A stretch of DNA of 64,000 nt, taken from Phycisphaerae bacterium (lineage in GTDB: Bacteria > Planctomycetota > Phycisphaerae > SM23-33). Below the pieces are notes generated by a model. It saw only the letters and a program-made list of their open reading frames with translations, ran no database searches and was not told the origin of the DNA. The stretch spans positions 105,793 through 169,792 of the forward strand of contig JASLNT010000022.1 in assembly GCA_030745875.1 (NCBI GenBank), written 5' to 3'. Below are positions 56,141-64,000 of this stretch, in pieces; the stretch's first letter is position 1, and every line of letters starts with the position of its first letter. The position numbers and the translations under genes were made by a program.

Positions 56141-57910
56141 TCACCGCCCAGCCGCGGATGATGCAATACCAATGCCCTTATCAGGGGGTACTTTCAGATA
56201 CGTTAATGACTTCTCCAACACCTGCTTTACGTACGGGGCGGCTACCGTGCCTCCGTAATACGCTTTGGAACGGTCGGGCCAATAGACCGATATCACGCAC
56301 AGTAGTCTGGGCTTCTTGACCGGCGCTCCGCCGACGAAGCTGGCGGTGTACGCGCCGTCGGCGTATCCCATTCCTCCCGGACCTGCGATTTGGGCGGTCC
56401 CGGTCTTACCGAAGCTCGTCCAGTGCTCCATCTTGCACCGCTTGCCCGTACCACGCTCAACGACCTGCTGCATAACGAGACGGCATTGGCGGGCGACGGC
56501 GGGGGTGAAGACAGGGCGGACAACCTTGCGCGATTCGACGTGCAGGACCTTGCCCTGCGGATCGACTATACGATCGACCAGGCGAGGCTTCAGCAGCAAA
56601 CCGTCATTAGCCACCGCCGAAAACGCCATCGCCAGTTGCAGCGACGTAACCGCCATCTCCTGCCCGAACGGTACGCGGGGCGTACTGTAGGTGTCCCAAT
56701 CCTTGAGTTTGCGGATCAGCCCGGGCTCCTCTCCGGGAAGCGGGATATCGGTTCTTCGTCCGAATCCAAATTTCATGACCCACTTGTGCAGTGTCTTGTT
56801 GCCCATCATACCGCCGAGCTTGGCCATCAGCGTATTGATCGACAGGACAACTCCGTCGGTAACGCTCTTCATACCGTAACTTTTACCGTGGTCGGTGATC
56901 CTGCCTCCGCGAGGCGGTCTGTAGCATCCGTTTTCGCAGAATATCTTTGTGTCCCACGTTACGAGGCCTTCGCTAACAGCCGCTGCGGCGAACAGCGGTT
57001 TGACCACGCTGCCCGGCTCGAAAGGCATGAGTACGGCCCGGTTGGTCGCAATCGCCCCGGGTCGATTAGAAGCGTTCGGATCGAAATTCGGCACGGAGCA
57101 CATCGCCAGCACCCGTCCCGTTGTTGGCTCTACGACCACCCCAACGGCCCAGGTCTTGAAACCGCCGTACTTGGCGACACTGGCGTTGAGCGCCTCCTGC
57201 AGATGGTTCTGAATAACAGCGTCGAGGCACAGAAATATGTGATTACCATCACGCGGAGGAACGCTTTTTCCCGGTTTGAGGCGTACGGCGCGGCGTGCGG
57301 CGTCGACCAGGATTTCACGCTTTCCGTCAAACGCGGTCAGATGCTTGTTCAGCGACAGTTCCAGACCACCGCCCGGTTTCCCGTCGCGCATCCGGAAACC
57401 CACCACGCTCCCGGCCAGCGTTCCGCACGGATATCCTCGCACCCACTGGTGCTCCACACCGATCGCCCGGTTCTTCAAAGCTCTCAGCGCGATCATTTGC
57501 CCGGGAGTGATTTCCCGATTCGGGTTTTCCTTGACCGGCGCATATTTCTTGTCGCGGCGCGCCATGAGCAAGTCCTGCACCGCCATGGGTTCAAGGCTCA
57601 GGGTCTGCTCGACACTGTCGGCAACCTCGGCGATCTCGTAATCATCCAACAGCGACGGATCGACAAAACATGTGGGAGCCTGTCTGCTTGTGGCCAGAAG
57701 GACCGGACGATTGTGTGCGACAGCGTATATATTGCCAATTCTAGCGGGGATTCTGATGACGTAGCTTTGCTGACGTTGGGCCATCTGTTTGGCTTTGTCG
57801 GAGTACATAGCCCGCATGTGCCACAGACGCCCTCCCAGCGCCAGCAGAATAAGAATCATGCCGCCAAAAACGACATTATGCCGCCATTTTGGACCAACTT
57901 GTCCTTCCAT
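56141..57910 (-). CDS. ftsI: Septal penicillin-binding protein FtsI/PBP3
   Basis: Class B transpeptidase that cross-links septal peptidoglycan with FtsW. 589 residues. One membrane helix (about 13-32), a PBP dimerisation region (RIPARIGNIYA, then VRGYPCGTLAGSVVGFRMRDGK), and the transpeptidase with all three motifs: Ser-x-x-Lys in EPGSVVKPLFAAA, SIN in VVLSINTLMAKLG and KTG in SFGKTGTAQIAG. No PASTA repeats. The ATG at 57910 overlaps the ftsL stop (TGATG). The N-terminal segment 40-75 has no RGxIxDRNG motif in the usual form (GNIYAVAHNRPVLLA instead). Confidence 0.94.
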   Translation of the reverse strand: MEGQVGPKWRHNVVFGGMILILLALGGRLWHMRAMYSDKAKQMAQRQQSYVIRIPARIGNIYAVAHNRPVLLATSRQAPTCFVDPSLLDDYEIAEVADSVEQTLSLEPMAVQDLLMARRDKKYAPVKENPNREITPGQMIALRALKNRAIGVEHQWVRGYPCGTLAGSVVGFRMRDGKPGGGLELSLNKHLTAFDGKREILVDAARRAVRLKPGKSVPPRDGNHIFLCLDAVIQNHLQEALNASVAKYGGFKTWAVGVVVEPTTGRVLAMCSVPNFDPNASNRPGAIATNRAVLMPFEPGSVVKPLFAAAAVSEGLVTWDTKIFCENGCYRPPRGGRITDHGKSYGMKSVTDGVVLSINTLMAKLGGMMGNKTLHKWVMKFGFGRRTDIPLPGEEPGLIRKLKDWDTYSTPRVPFGQEMAVTSLQLAMAFSAVANDGLLLKPRLVDRIVDPQGKVLHVESRKVVRPVFTPAVARQCRLVMQQVVERGTGKRCKMEHWTSFGKTGTAQIAGPGGMGYADGAYTASFVGGAPVKKPRLLCVISVYWPDRSKAYYGGTVAAPYVKQVLEKSLTYLKVPPDKGIGIASSAAGR

Positions 57911-58200
57911 CAATTTGTCGTCCTACGAGTGTTGTTCAGTCTTCTTCGCTCCGCCGGACCCGCCAGACGCACCGGTCTGCGATCGGGGTCTATATTCATC
58001 CGCCTGGCGCGATCGGCGATTTGCTTGGGATTCGTAAGATACCCCAGTTTGCTCTCCTGCTGTTGTGCGGTGCGTCTCAGGAGGACATGCTTGGTTTCAA
58101 GCGACAGCAGTTCGTGCCTGGCGATGCTTTCGCATTTGCGCAGGTGAACCAGCCCTACTCCAATACCAGCCATGCACGCTATCACGAAACACAGTCGCAT
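57910..58200 (-). CDS. ftsL: FtsL-like division protein
   Basis: A 96-residue protein with one N-terminal membrane helix (about 3-20) followed by a coiled-coil stretch (HLRKCESIARHELLSLETKH and onward to about 60) and a short basic tail. FtsL proteins are recognised by this architecture and by their position between rsmH and ftsI, not by conserved sequence. It would recruit FtsW/FtsI through FtsQ and FtsB. Confidence 0.7.
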   Translation of the reverse strand: MRLCFVIACMAGIGVGLVHLRKCESIARHELLSLETKHVLLRRTAQQQESKLGYLTNPKQIADRARRMNIDPDRRPVRLAGPAERRRLNNTRRTTN

Positions 58201-58227
58201 ATGGAGGTCCTTTCGCTCTGTTACCGG

Positions 58228-58818
58228 TTAGTTGGGAATCACGATCTTCACGCCCACGCCAATGGAGTCCGGAGTCTGCAGTACGTTGCGGTTGGCGTTG
58301 AATATCTTCATTACGGCCTTGCGGCTCGGCGTGCGATAGAACTTGCGCGCAATAGCCGTGAGATTGTCTCCTCGCCGCGTGGTGTACGTCCGAACATTGC
58401 CCGACGGAATAACCAAACCGCGAGAACGCGCAAACTCCTCAGCCGTCATCTCCCGCCTGTCGGTTCTAACGACCGGGCCGGTCGGTTCGGTGCGCCGCCG
58501 AATCGTGCGCCGCGGGGGTTGTGTAGTTCCGCCCGTCGATTCGGGCTGTCGTCCCGGCGCCGGGCGCCGGGCGCCTCCGTTGGCGCGCGGACCCTGAGCT
58601 TCGGTCCGCCGCCGCGCGGTGAGGGCGTGCTCTTCGCGTTGTCGCGGTTGGATTTGAGGCGGTCGCGTAACCGGCGCACGGGCGTAGAACCCTCTGCCCG
58701 TGTTGTCCGTATTCTCCAGGGGCTCCTGGCCCACCGTCCCGAGTTCCGACAGCACAACACCAAAGAGGACGATGAACATCAATCCCACAATCAAACCTAT
58801 CCGTGTTTCTCGTGTCAT
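58228..58818 (-). CDS. Membrane-anchored LysM protein inside the dcw cluster
   Basis: A 196-residue protein: signal anchor (about 7-24), a 100-residue linker very rich in Arg, Pro, Thr and Gly (about 40-135) and a C-terminal LysM domain (about 143-195: TTRRGDNLTAIARKFY, MKIFNANRN, VGVKIVIPN). LysM binds GlcNAc-containing glycan, so the protein ties the membrane to peptidoglycan. GGAG upstream. It is placed between rsmH and ftsL, where no LysM gene belongs in the standard dcw order. Confidence 0.88.
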   Translation of the reverse strand: MTRETRIGLIVGLMFIVLFGVVLSELGTVGQEPLENTDNTGRGFYARAPVTRPPQIQPRQREEHALTARRRTEAQGPRANGGARRPAPGRQPESTGGTTQPPRRTIRRRTEPTGPVVRTDRREMTAEEFARSRGLVIPSGNVRTYTTRRGDNLTAIARKFYRTPSRKAVMKIFNANRNVLQTPDSIGVGVKIVIPN

Positions 58819-58885
58819 AGTCAGGGCTCCATCCCAATCCGTTATTGTTCTACCGCTGCGACCAGGCCCTCACAGACGCCCGCGG

Positions 58886-59797
58886 TCATTCAATTCTTTC
58901 CAAACATCTCAATTTTGCCGATCGGCTTCTATTGTTCACAGCCTGCTCGGCCATCGAGGCCGTCACAGGTTTCGGCGTGATAACTTTCGCACGACCGGTT
59001 GCCGCGTAGTCCCTGAAGGCTCGCTTAACTTTACGATCCTCGAGGGAATGAAAGCTTATGATGCAAGCCCTTCCCCCGACGTTAAGCACATCGGGCAGGA
59101 CTTCCAGCAGCTTGTCGAGCGCTCCGAGCTCGTCGTTAACCGCGATTCGCAACGCCTGGAAGGTCCTCGTTGCGGGATCCACGCCTCGACCGGCGCGCCT
59201 GCGGGCCTGTGGAATTGCGCGGCGTACGATTTCGGCCAGGGCCTTCGTGCTGAGAATCGGCTTGGAGGTTCTGGCCCGAACAATCGCCCGCGCGACCCGG
59301 CGGCTGTAACGCTCTTGTCCATATTCAAATATCAAATCGGCCAACTGCCGCTCGCCCAATTCGTTCACCAGATCGCTTGCGTTGCGCCTGGTGCGGCGAT
59401 CCATTCTCATGTCCAGCGGTCCGTCGGCCGTGAAGCTGAAGCCCCTCTCGGGATCATCAAGCTGTGTCGATGCGACACCCAAGTCCGCCAGAACACCATC
59501 GGCTCCGGCGGAGCCTGTCTCATCGAGTACGTCGCGTATATTTGCGAAGTTGGCCTCAAAGAGCCTCACCCGCGACCCGAACGGTTCGAGGCGCCGCTTG
59601 GCGAGGCGAAGGTTGTCTGCATCGGCGTCCATGCCTGTCAGACAACCTTCGCCTCGGTCGGCCAGCAGCAAAGCCTCTGCGTGCCCACCAAGCCCAACGG
59701 TGCAATCTACAAATGAAACCGCTCGCCTGCCGGAAGGAAGAAGCAAATCAACAACTTCCTGCAGCAGCACGGGCACGTGACCCATACGGTGATCCAT
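58886..59797 (-). CDS. rsmH: 16S rRNA (cytosine(1402)-N(4))-methyltransferase
   Basis: SAM-dependent methyltransferase of 16S rRNA C1402, a normal second gene of dcw clusters (formerly mraW). 303 residues from ATG 59797 (GAGGTGG upstream; a GTG three bases before is possible). Signatures: HVPVLLQEVVDLL, FVDCTVGLGGHAEALL, GMDADADNL, GVLADLGVASTQLD, GFSFTADGPLDMRMD, TFQALRIAVNDELG and IISFHSLEDRKVKRAFR. Confidence 0.96.
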   Translation of the reverse strand: MDHRMGHVPVLLQEVVDLLLPSGRRAVSFVDCTVGLGGHAEALLLADRGEGCLTGMDADADNLRLAKRRLEPFGSRVRLFEANFANIRDVLDETGSAGADGVLADLGVASTQLDDPERGFSFTADGPLDMRMDRRTRRNASDLVNELGERQLADLIFEYGQERYSRRVARAIVRARTSKPILSTKALAEIVRRAIPQARRRAGRGVDPATRTFQALRIAVNDELGALDKLLEVLPDVLNVGGRACIISFHSLEDRKVKRAFRDYAATGRAKVITPKPVTASMAEQAVNNRSRSAKLRCLERIE

Positions 59798-59823
59798 CAC
59801 CAGGCCACCTCAAGTAATCTCTC

Positions 59824-60210
59824 TCATGCAACAGCCTCGATGTTCTTCAACGCCGAAACCGCCGCTTCGGAAAAACCAACCCGGAAACGCCCATCACCCA
59901 TCAGCCCCAGCCGCGTCAGCCGCCCGTCCAATTCCAGCAGGCGCTGCCGGGAATCGTCCGTCAGATTCTCCGGACAGGCTAACTCTTCTCGCAACTGCGA
60001 GAGACTCGCACCGGGGCTTCCCTGCCTCGATCGGCCGCTCTTGGCTTTCTGGGTAATGAGCATTCTGAGAGTCCCTTCTCGCTCCGGGTCAGATCCTTCA
60101 GGCCTGCGCTTACAATCTCGGACTTCCGTGTCCAATGCGCCGCCGGTCGTATCGCCCATCTGTTCTCTTTTCAGGACCGGAAAACCGCCCGGTCCGATAA
60201 ATCTATTCAT
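59824..60210 (-). CDS. Unknown protein between mraZ and rsmH
   Basis: A 128-residue soluble protein, charged, without membrane helix or recognised domain. Its ATG at 60210 overlaps the end of mraZ by eight bases, so it is probably translationally coupled. The middle (about 68-110: SLSQLREELACPENLTDDSR, LDGRLTRLGLMGDG) looks helical. The 27-base gap to rsmH keeps it in the operon. No standard dcw gene lies here; it may be lineage-specific. An alternative is a non-functional frame, but the tight spacing on both sides argues for a gene. Confidence 0.65.
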   Translation of the reverse strand: MNRFIGPGGFPVLKREQMGDTTGGALDTEVRDCKRRPEGSDPEREGTLRMLITQKAKSGRSRQGSPGASLSQLREELACPENLTDDSRQRLLELDGRLTRLGLMGDGRFRVGFSEAAVSALKNIEAVA

Positions 60211-60676
60211 CCGCAAGATCGTCCGTCGCCAGGTCGAACACGCTTCGCGGCAGGGTGGCCTTCACATCATCGTACTGGGCGTCCCATTTGTCGCGAGGCC
60301 AGATCTCGATGTGGTTCCCGTTGCAGGAGAGCTTGAGCTCTTCAGCAACCACCGCGTATTTAATCGAACGTTCTGGTATTACGATTCGACCCTGACCGTC
60401 CGGCTTGACAACCTGCGCTATAGCCAACCACCTATCCAAACCCTGCTGCTGCTCGGTGGTCAGGCCCGATCGCTTCATGCTCGCAGCCAACCTGCGAAAA
60501 TAGACGTCCGGGAACAACCACAAGTAACAGTCGCGACCGTCCTGCGGATCAGGGTCGGGAACCAAAACAAAGTTCTCGCCGTCACAGGCGGATATCTGCT
60601 CGCGAATTCCGGAAGCCACCGCAACTCGTCTCTTCGAGTCCTTTCTCGCGTCAAAATTCCCGATCAGTGCTTTCAT
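60203..60676 (-). CDS. mraZ: Transcriptional regulator MraZ
   Basis: SpoVT/AbrB-fold DNA-binding protein that represses its own dcw operon in other bacteria. 157 residues from ATG 60676. Two tandem half-domains are seen: ALIGNFDARKDSKRRVAV...LWLFPDVYFRRLA and VVKPDGQGRIVIPERSIKYA...HIEIWPRDKWDA, the second with the typical D-x-x-G-R-I-x-IP. The first deviates from the D-K-G-R form (DSKRR). First gene of the cluster. The upstream hairpin with GTGGG repeats is a possible operator. Confidence 0.9.
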   Translation of the reverse strand: MKALIGNFDARKDSKRRVAVASGIREQISACDGENFVLVPDPDPQDGRDCYLWLFPDVYFRRLAASMKRSGLTTEQQQGLDRWLAIAQVVKPDGQGRIVIPERSIKYAVVAEELKLSCNGNHIEIWPRDKWDAQYDDVKATLPRSVFDLATDDLADE

Positions 60677-61148
60677 TTGGGATAGCCCACGGTTCTTGTG
60701 GGATTCTTGTGATCCGACAGGGATACTACGCCAATAACAGGGATCGAACAACTAAAAAAGGGAAAACGGCACACTTTTTTTTCATTGCTCCTGATCATCG
60801 AATCATCTCTGTACTACTTCTAGAACTCGCTGTCCGGCGGGGCCCAACATGTTGGGGAATTCCGCCTATCGCGGTTAACGATATTTTATTGTTCGATCAT
60901 GCGAGTCCCGCTCGCTTCAGCTGGACATAGCATCTGTCGCATGAACAAATCTCACACCAGCGCCGCCCAGCCGACAACTCTCACCAGGCAACGCACGCTG
61001 CGCATAAACCCACAACGGGGGTTATTTCGGTTTATCGGCGCACGTGTGAGTTTTTCATGAAATAAAATTCAGTTCGACATGACATGCAGGGTCGTCGAAC
61101 CTGAGGCGGACCGCCGCGTTCCGGAGAATCCGGGGGAGGATGCGGGGA
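60677..61148. other. Regulatory region upstream of the dcw cluster
   Basis: About 470 bases without gene, before mraZ and after the end of the GT4 gene, both on the minus strand. It must hold the dcw promoter; a weak candidate on the minus strand is TTGTTC, 17 bases, TAGTAT. It also has a run of eight T at 60774 onwards. A small hairpin near 61011 (AACCC/GGGTT) is the only terminator-like element for the GT4 gene and is weak. Confidence 0.45.
60686..60702 (-). promoter_or_regulatory. Inverted repeat just upstream of mraZ start
   Basis: CCCAC (60686-60690) and GTGGG (60698-60702) pair around a seven-base loop, nine bases before the mraZ ATG. Two TGGGA copies on the plus strand (60678-60682 and 60699-60703) lie 21 bases apart, two helical turns. 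MraZ is known to bind TGGG-type repeats upstream of its gene, so this may be its operator, or an RNA hairpin over the ribosome binding site. Confidence 0.4.
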
Positions 61149-62306
61149 TTACTGATCCCAATCAGCGTCAATTCGTTTCGGGCGGCGTGAGAGAGTCTCG
61201 GCCGCCACGTCGCTATAGAGCGTTTCGATGGCGTCGATCATCGCCGAAACCGGATACTGCGCCATAACCCGTCTGCGCCCGTATGCGCCAAGCTGTTTGC
61301 ACAACTCCGGATCACAGCCCAATCGTTCGATTCGCTCAGCCAGACCGAAAACGTCTCGAGGCGCCGCAAGCAGGCCCGTGATGCCGTCGATGACGATATC
61401 TCTCAGGCCCGGAGCCTTCGTTGCGACAACGGGAAGACCGGCGGCCATTGCTTCGGTGGGGCTGAGAGGGTGACCCTCGGAGTTATTGGCGGTGGTGAAG
61501 ATGTCAATGGCGCTTAGCACCGAGCGGACGTCGTCGACATAGCCCAGCAGTCGACACCGCGAACCCCCTTCTCCGTGGCGGATGAAGTTCTCTACGATTC
61601 GACGCCCGGAACCCTCGCCGGCGATGACTACGTCCATCGCATTGCCCCTGGCCGCAAGATGGCTGAACGCCGACAACAGCGTCTCGATCCCCTTGCCTCT
61701 GTCGATGCGCCCAACGTACCCGACCACAGGTTGAGAGTCGTCCACCCCCCACTGCTTGCGAAGACGCTTACGAGCGCCGGAGTCGGGCGTGAACGCTTCG
61801 ACGTCGATTCCACTCGGAATCACATTGTACTTCTCGAGGGGCAGCCCGCTTCGCCCGCCGTGATACTCCTTCACCGAAGGCGAGACACAGATAATCCTGT
61901 CGCAATACCCGCCGAGGAATCTTGCGTAGGCGAACTGCCACGGTTTGAATCGCCCTTTGGCGTCGTGGACGGTGTGCACCAGATTCGGTACAGCCGCCAG
62001 ACGTGCTGCGGGTCTTCCCGCCAGGTCGGCGCGAAAACCGTGGGTATGCACGAGGTCGGCCCGGCGGGCGCGAATCAAACCGGAAAGCCTGCTCAAGCGC
62101 ATCAGCCCGAAAACTCCGCTTGCGTTTACGATCTTCACAGGCGTATCAGCGAGCTCCGGTAATTCAGCGAGCGCTCCGCCCTGCAATGCGATAATCGACA
62201 CATCAAACCGCCGGCGGTCCAGGCGCGCGGATATCTCGCAGACCCGCCGTCCCGGACCAGTGGGTTTGAGATCGCTGACTATCTGACAAATTCGTATCTT
62301 TGACAT
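61149..62306 (-). CDS. GT4-family glycosyltransferase
   Basis: A 385-residue GT-B-fold glycosyltransferase. The ATG at 62306 is chosen because the first beta strand (KIRICQIVSDLKPTG) follows at once; the longer open frame has no coding look. It carries VHTHGFRADLAGR, VHDAKGRFKPWQ, VIPSGIDVEAFTP, VGYVGRIDRGKGIETLL and the E-x7-E donor site in NNSEGHPLSPTEAMAAGLPVVAT. Likely makes a cell-surface glycan; donor and acceptor unknown. The GH130 gene lies 160 bases upstream in the same direction. Confidence 0.9.
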   Translation of the reverse strand: MSKIRICQIVSDLKPTGPGRRVCEISARLDRRRFDVSIIALQGGALAELPELADTPVKIVNASGVFGLMRLSRLSGLIRARRADLVHTHGFRADLAGRPAARLAAVPNLVHTVHDAKGRFKPWQFAYARFLGGYCDRIICVSPSVKEYHGGRSGLPLEKYNVIPSGIDVEAFTPDSGARKRLRKQWGVDDSQPVVGYVGRIDRGKGIETLLSAFSHLAARGNAMDVVIAGEGSGRRIVENFIRHGEGGSRCRLLGYVDDVRSVLSAIDIFTTANNSEGHPLSPTEAMAAGLPVVATKAPGLRDIVIDGITGLLAAPRDVFGLAERIERLGCDPELCKQLGAYGRRRVMAQYPVSAMIDAIETLYSDVAAETLSRRPKRIDADWDQ

Positions 62307-62466
62307 CAATCCAACTCTTCTGGACCGAGGCGGCCGTCGGCAGGCGCCCCATGCACGGGCGCAACTGAGCAAAAACTCCCATACGGGCCGAATCCCCGCA
62401 CGGGACTGGTCTTCCATCGACCCGCCGATCGGCGCCAACGGGACGACGCGAGGGTATAATATACTG

Positions 62467-63513
62467 CTATTCTCCGGCCGCCGCCACCATATCGTCCACT
62501 GTGGACACGGCTCCGCCGCACACTCTATCAGCGGCGCCGTAGTACACACGCAGGGTACCGTCGTCATCGGCGAGGACCCCGTTAGAGAACACGCAACTGC
62601 TGAAAACACCGTGGAGTTCGTAGGGAGCCTCGGGCTCGAACACCGGCTGGCTCGAGTGAGAAAGCACTCTATGCGGATTGTCAATATCGCTCAGCATGGC
62701 GCCAAGATGGTATCGACCGTCCTTGTTGGCTCCGTGAAAAATCTCCAGCCATCCCCGGGGCGTCTCAATCGGCACGCCTCCGCATCCGACACGCTGCGAA
62801 GCCCAGTTTCCGGGAATCGGGGCGAGCGTCATCTCGTGAGAACCCCACGACAGCAGGTCCGGAGAACGCGCAGTCCATATGCACGGATCGTTGAACTCGC
62901 TGCCGTAAGGACGATGGCGGCAGGCGTACATACCGCCGATCTTCCGCGGGAATATCACAACGTCCTTCTGGTATGGCGGAAACACCAAACCGCATTTGGC
63001 GAAGGTCTCGAAATCTTCGGTCTCAGCCATCATCACCGTCACACCGTGCGGGCTGACGGCGGTGTAGGTGATGTAATACCGGTCGTTGATAAATGTTATT
63101 CGCGCATCTTCGCATCCGAAGGCTTCGTATCGCGTGGTCGGCGTGATTGCGGGGGCCGGATCAAAAGTGAAACTCCGCCCATCGCTACTGCGGGCGATAT
63201 GCAGATGCGACAAGCTCGAGAGCATCATTTTATCGCGATAGTAGCACCCTCGCCCGTCGCGTATCTCAAGGTCCGGATCGTCAGCGGATATACGATGGAT
63301 TTCCTGCAGGCCTGTCTCGGCGTTATAGCACATGTAGCTGGCGTACCCTTCAACAGGCACGGGGCGTTGCCCCACGCGCACAAGCAACAGAATCTCGCCA
63401 TTGAACCTCACGACTCCCGGATTGAGCGTACAGAGAACCTCCAGGCCCTCGTCAGTGGGCTCCAGATCGTCCGGGCTCAACAGGGGATTCGTATCCATCC
63501 GCTCAAGTTTCAT
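62467..63513 (-). CDS. GH130-family glycoside phosphorylase/hydrolase
   Basis: A 348-residue cytosolic five-bladed propeller protein of the GH130 type (mannosyl phosphorylases and beta-mannosidases). Seen: NPGVVRFNGEILLLVRVGQRP, AFGCEDARITFINDRYYITYTAVSPHGV, the PYQKDVVIFPRKIGGMYACRHRP segment and GGVPIETPRGWLEIFHGANKDGRYHLGAMLSD, and VYYGAADRVCGGA at the end. The Asp in GCEDARI is the family's proton donor. The start is ATG 63513. No signal peptide, so it works on imported or internal oligosaccharide. Confidence 0.9.
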   Translation of the reverse strand: MKLERMDTNPLLSPDDLEPTDEGLEVLCTLNPGVVRFNGEILLLVRVGQRPVPVEGYASYMCYNAETGLQEIHRISADDPDLEIRDGRGCYYRDKMMLSSLSHLHIARSSDGRSFTFDPAPAITPTTRYEAFGCEDARITFINDRYYITYTAVSPHGVTVMMAETEDFETFAKCGLVFPPYQKDVVIFPRKIGGMYACRHRPYGSEFNDPCIWTARSPDLLSWGSHEMTLAPIPGNWASQRVGCGGVPIETPRGWLEIFHGANKDGRYHLGAMLSDIDNPHRVLSHSSQPVFEPEAPYELHGVFSSCVFSNGVLADDDGTLRVYYGAADRVCGGAVSTVDDMVAAAGE

Positions 63514-63854
63514 ACTCAATTCACACGCTCCAGACCGCCTGTAAATAGATATCTACGCTCCGGCCGCATATTGATGCGGCAAGGCGCAGGAACCATACAG
63601 TTGTTAAAGCAGTTATGCAAGGCGATTGCCCGGCGTTTTCTTGAGACGCATCCGCCCGAAGCCTCCACAAACGGATTCGCCTCCCTCGCTAACCGGGGAA
63701 TCGCCCCTTCGAGAACAACGGCGCGTTCGCATCGCCTCTGCAGAAACGAGCGTCGGAGCGGTCAGTTGAATATCGTATGGAACTTAGCGCAGAACCCCGT
63801 GAGATATCCCGGTTAGATGCAGTAGTCGGCCACCGTCATTCCCTCAAGGCCTGA
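63514..63854. other. Intergenic region upstream of GH130 gene
   Basis: About 340 bases between an Rrf2-type gene and the GH130 gene, both minus strand. I see no gene or RNA. It should contain the GH130 promoter, but no clear boxes stand out. Confidence 0.4.
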
Positions 63855-64000
63855 CTATTCTTCCAGGAGATTCTGAAATGTGGTCTCATTGTATACTTCG
63901 TGGATGGCGCTTCCGGCGCGCTGCCACAAGTCTACAAAACTGCAGTGTCCGGCAAGCGGGCAGTCTCTGTTTCCACCGCAGGGCTCGCAGTCCACCGGAT
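63855..64000 (-). CDS. Rrf2-family regulator, C-terminal part only
   Basis: The last 47 residues of a minus-strand protein are visible, its N-terminus lying beyond the window. They contain CEPCGGNRDCPLAGHC followed by SFVDLWQRAGSAIHEVYNE and TTFQNLLEE, then a TAG at 63857-63855. The Cys cluster and the D-LW-A-AI-V-TT-L- pattern are typical of the iron-sulphur-binding Rrf2 family (IscR, NsrR, CymR relatives), whose DNA-binding helix-turn-helix would lie in the missing part. Four cysteines are present; three usually bind the cluster. Confidence 0.8.
   Translation of the reverse strand, partial: PVDCEPCGGNRDCPLAGHCSFVDLWQRAGSAIHEVYNETTFQNLLEE

Noticed and set aside
56390..58147. A 585-codon plus-strand frame antisense to ftsI and ftsL
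   Set aside because: The minus strand has clear PBP3 motifs; the antisense protein has no recognisable feature.
1..64000. CRISPR arrays, transposases, integrases, toxin-antitoxin pairs, riboswitches
   Set aside because: I looked for spaced direct repeats, terminal inverted repeats and known motifs and found none that I could support.

Overview
The window looks like a chromosomal segment of a planctomycete, most likely class Phycisphaerae. This rests on a LEPR-XLL cell-surface protein with a dockerin-like tail, a prepilin-like protein with an H-x9-DG-type C-terminus, many secreted or lipid-anchored proteins of unknown function, a sugar-degrading outfit (GH78, GH130) and a long dcw (division and cell wall) cluster that ends at ftsQ with no ftsA or ftsZ. 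The assignment is an inference from gene content; no rRNA is present.

Layout. 1-741: end-truncated secreted protein (minus). 1-4.7 kb: a large LEPR-XLL surface protein with three near-identical 360-bp internal repeats, lying between a fragment of the 3' end of tRNA-Gly and the intact tRNA-Gly(CCC). 4.8-7.9 kb: plus-strand run of a Tat-exported metallophosphoesterase, two membrane proteins and a membrane-anchored Cys-phosphatase. 7.9-12.2 kb (minus): malectin-type lipoprotein, then an envelope operon of a triple-repeat LPP20-like protein, a 49-residue lipoprotein, a FlgT-N-like protein and a DUF296 protein. 12.5-14.7 kb: rplM-rpsI with promoter and terminator, then argC. 14.9-25.2 kb: type IV pilus/type II secretion operon with two PilB/GspE ATPases, PilT, PilC/GspF and six pseudopilins, two of them from a 507-bp tandem duplication. 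25.4-29.2 kb (minus): hybrid histidine kinase and a B12-binding-fold protein. 29.4-37.2 kb: ispF, a C25-type protease, cysS, ruvC, then ruvAB, with a prepilin-like/HEAT-repeat pair inserted on the other strand between ruvC and ruvA. 37.2-42.1 kb: secreted unknown protein plus GH78 alpha-L-rhamnosidase.

42.1-60.7 kb (minus) is the dcw cluster, read from right to left: mraZ, an unknown gene, rsmH, a LysM protein, ftsL-like, ftsI, murE, murF, mraY, ftsW, murG, murC, murB, ddl, ftsQ, a six-TM membrane protein, a transglutaminase-like protein and finally a small Cys-rich protein. murD is missing from its usual place, and ftsA/ftsZ are missing from the end. Together the genes build UDP-MurNAc-pentapeptide (MurE carries the DNPR signature of meso-diaminopimelate ligases), lipid I and lipid II, and the septal synthase FtsW-FtsI. 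61.1-63.5 kb (minus): GT4 glycosyltransferase and GH130 enzyme; the window ends in the C-terminus of an Rrf2-type regulator.

No CRISPR array, transposase, integrase or rRNA was seen. The best candidates for something new are the tRNA-Gly-bounded surface-protein islet, the LPP20/FlgT-N envelope operon, and the two unassigned genes that take the place of ftsA/ftsZ at the end of the dcw cluster.
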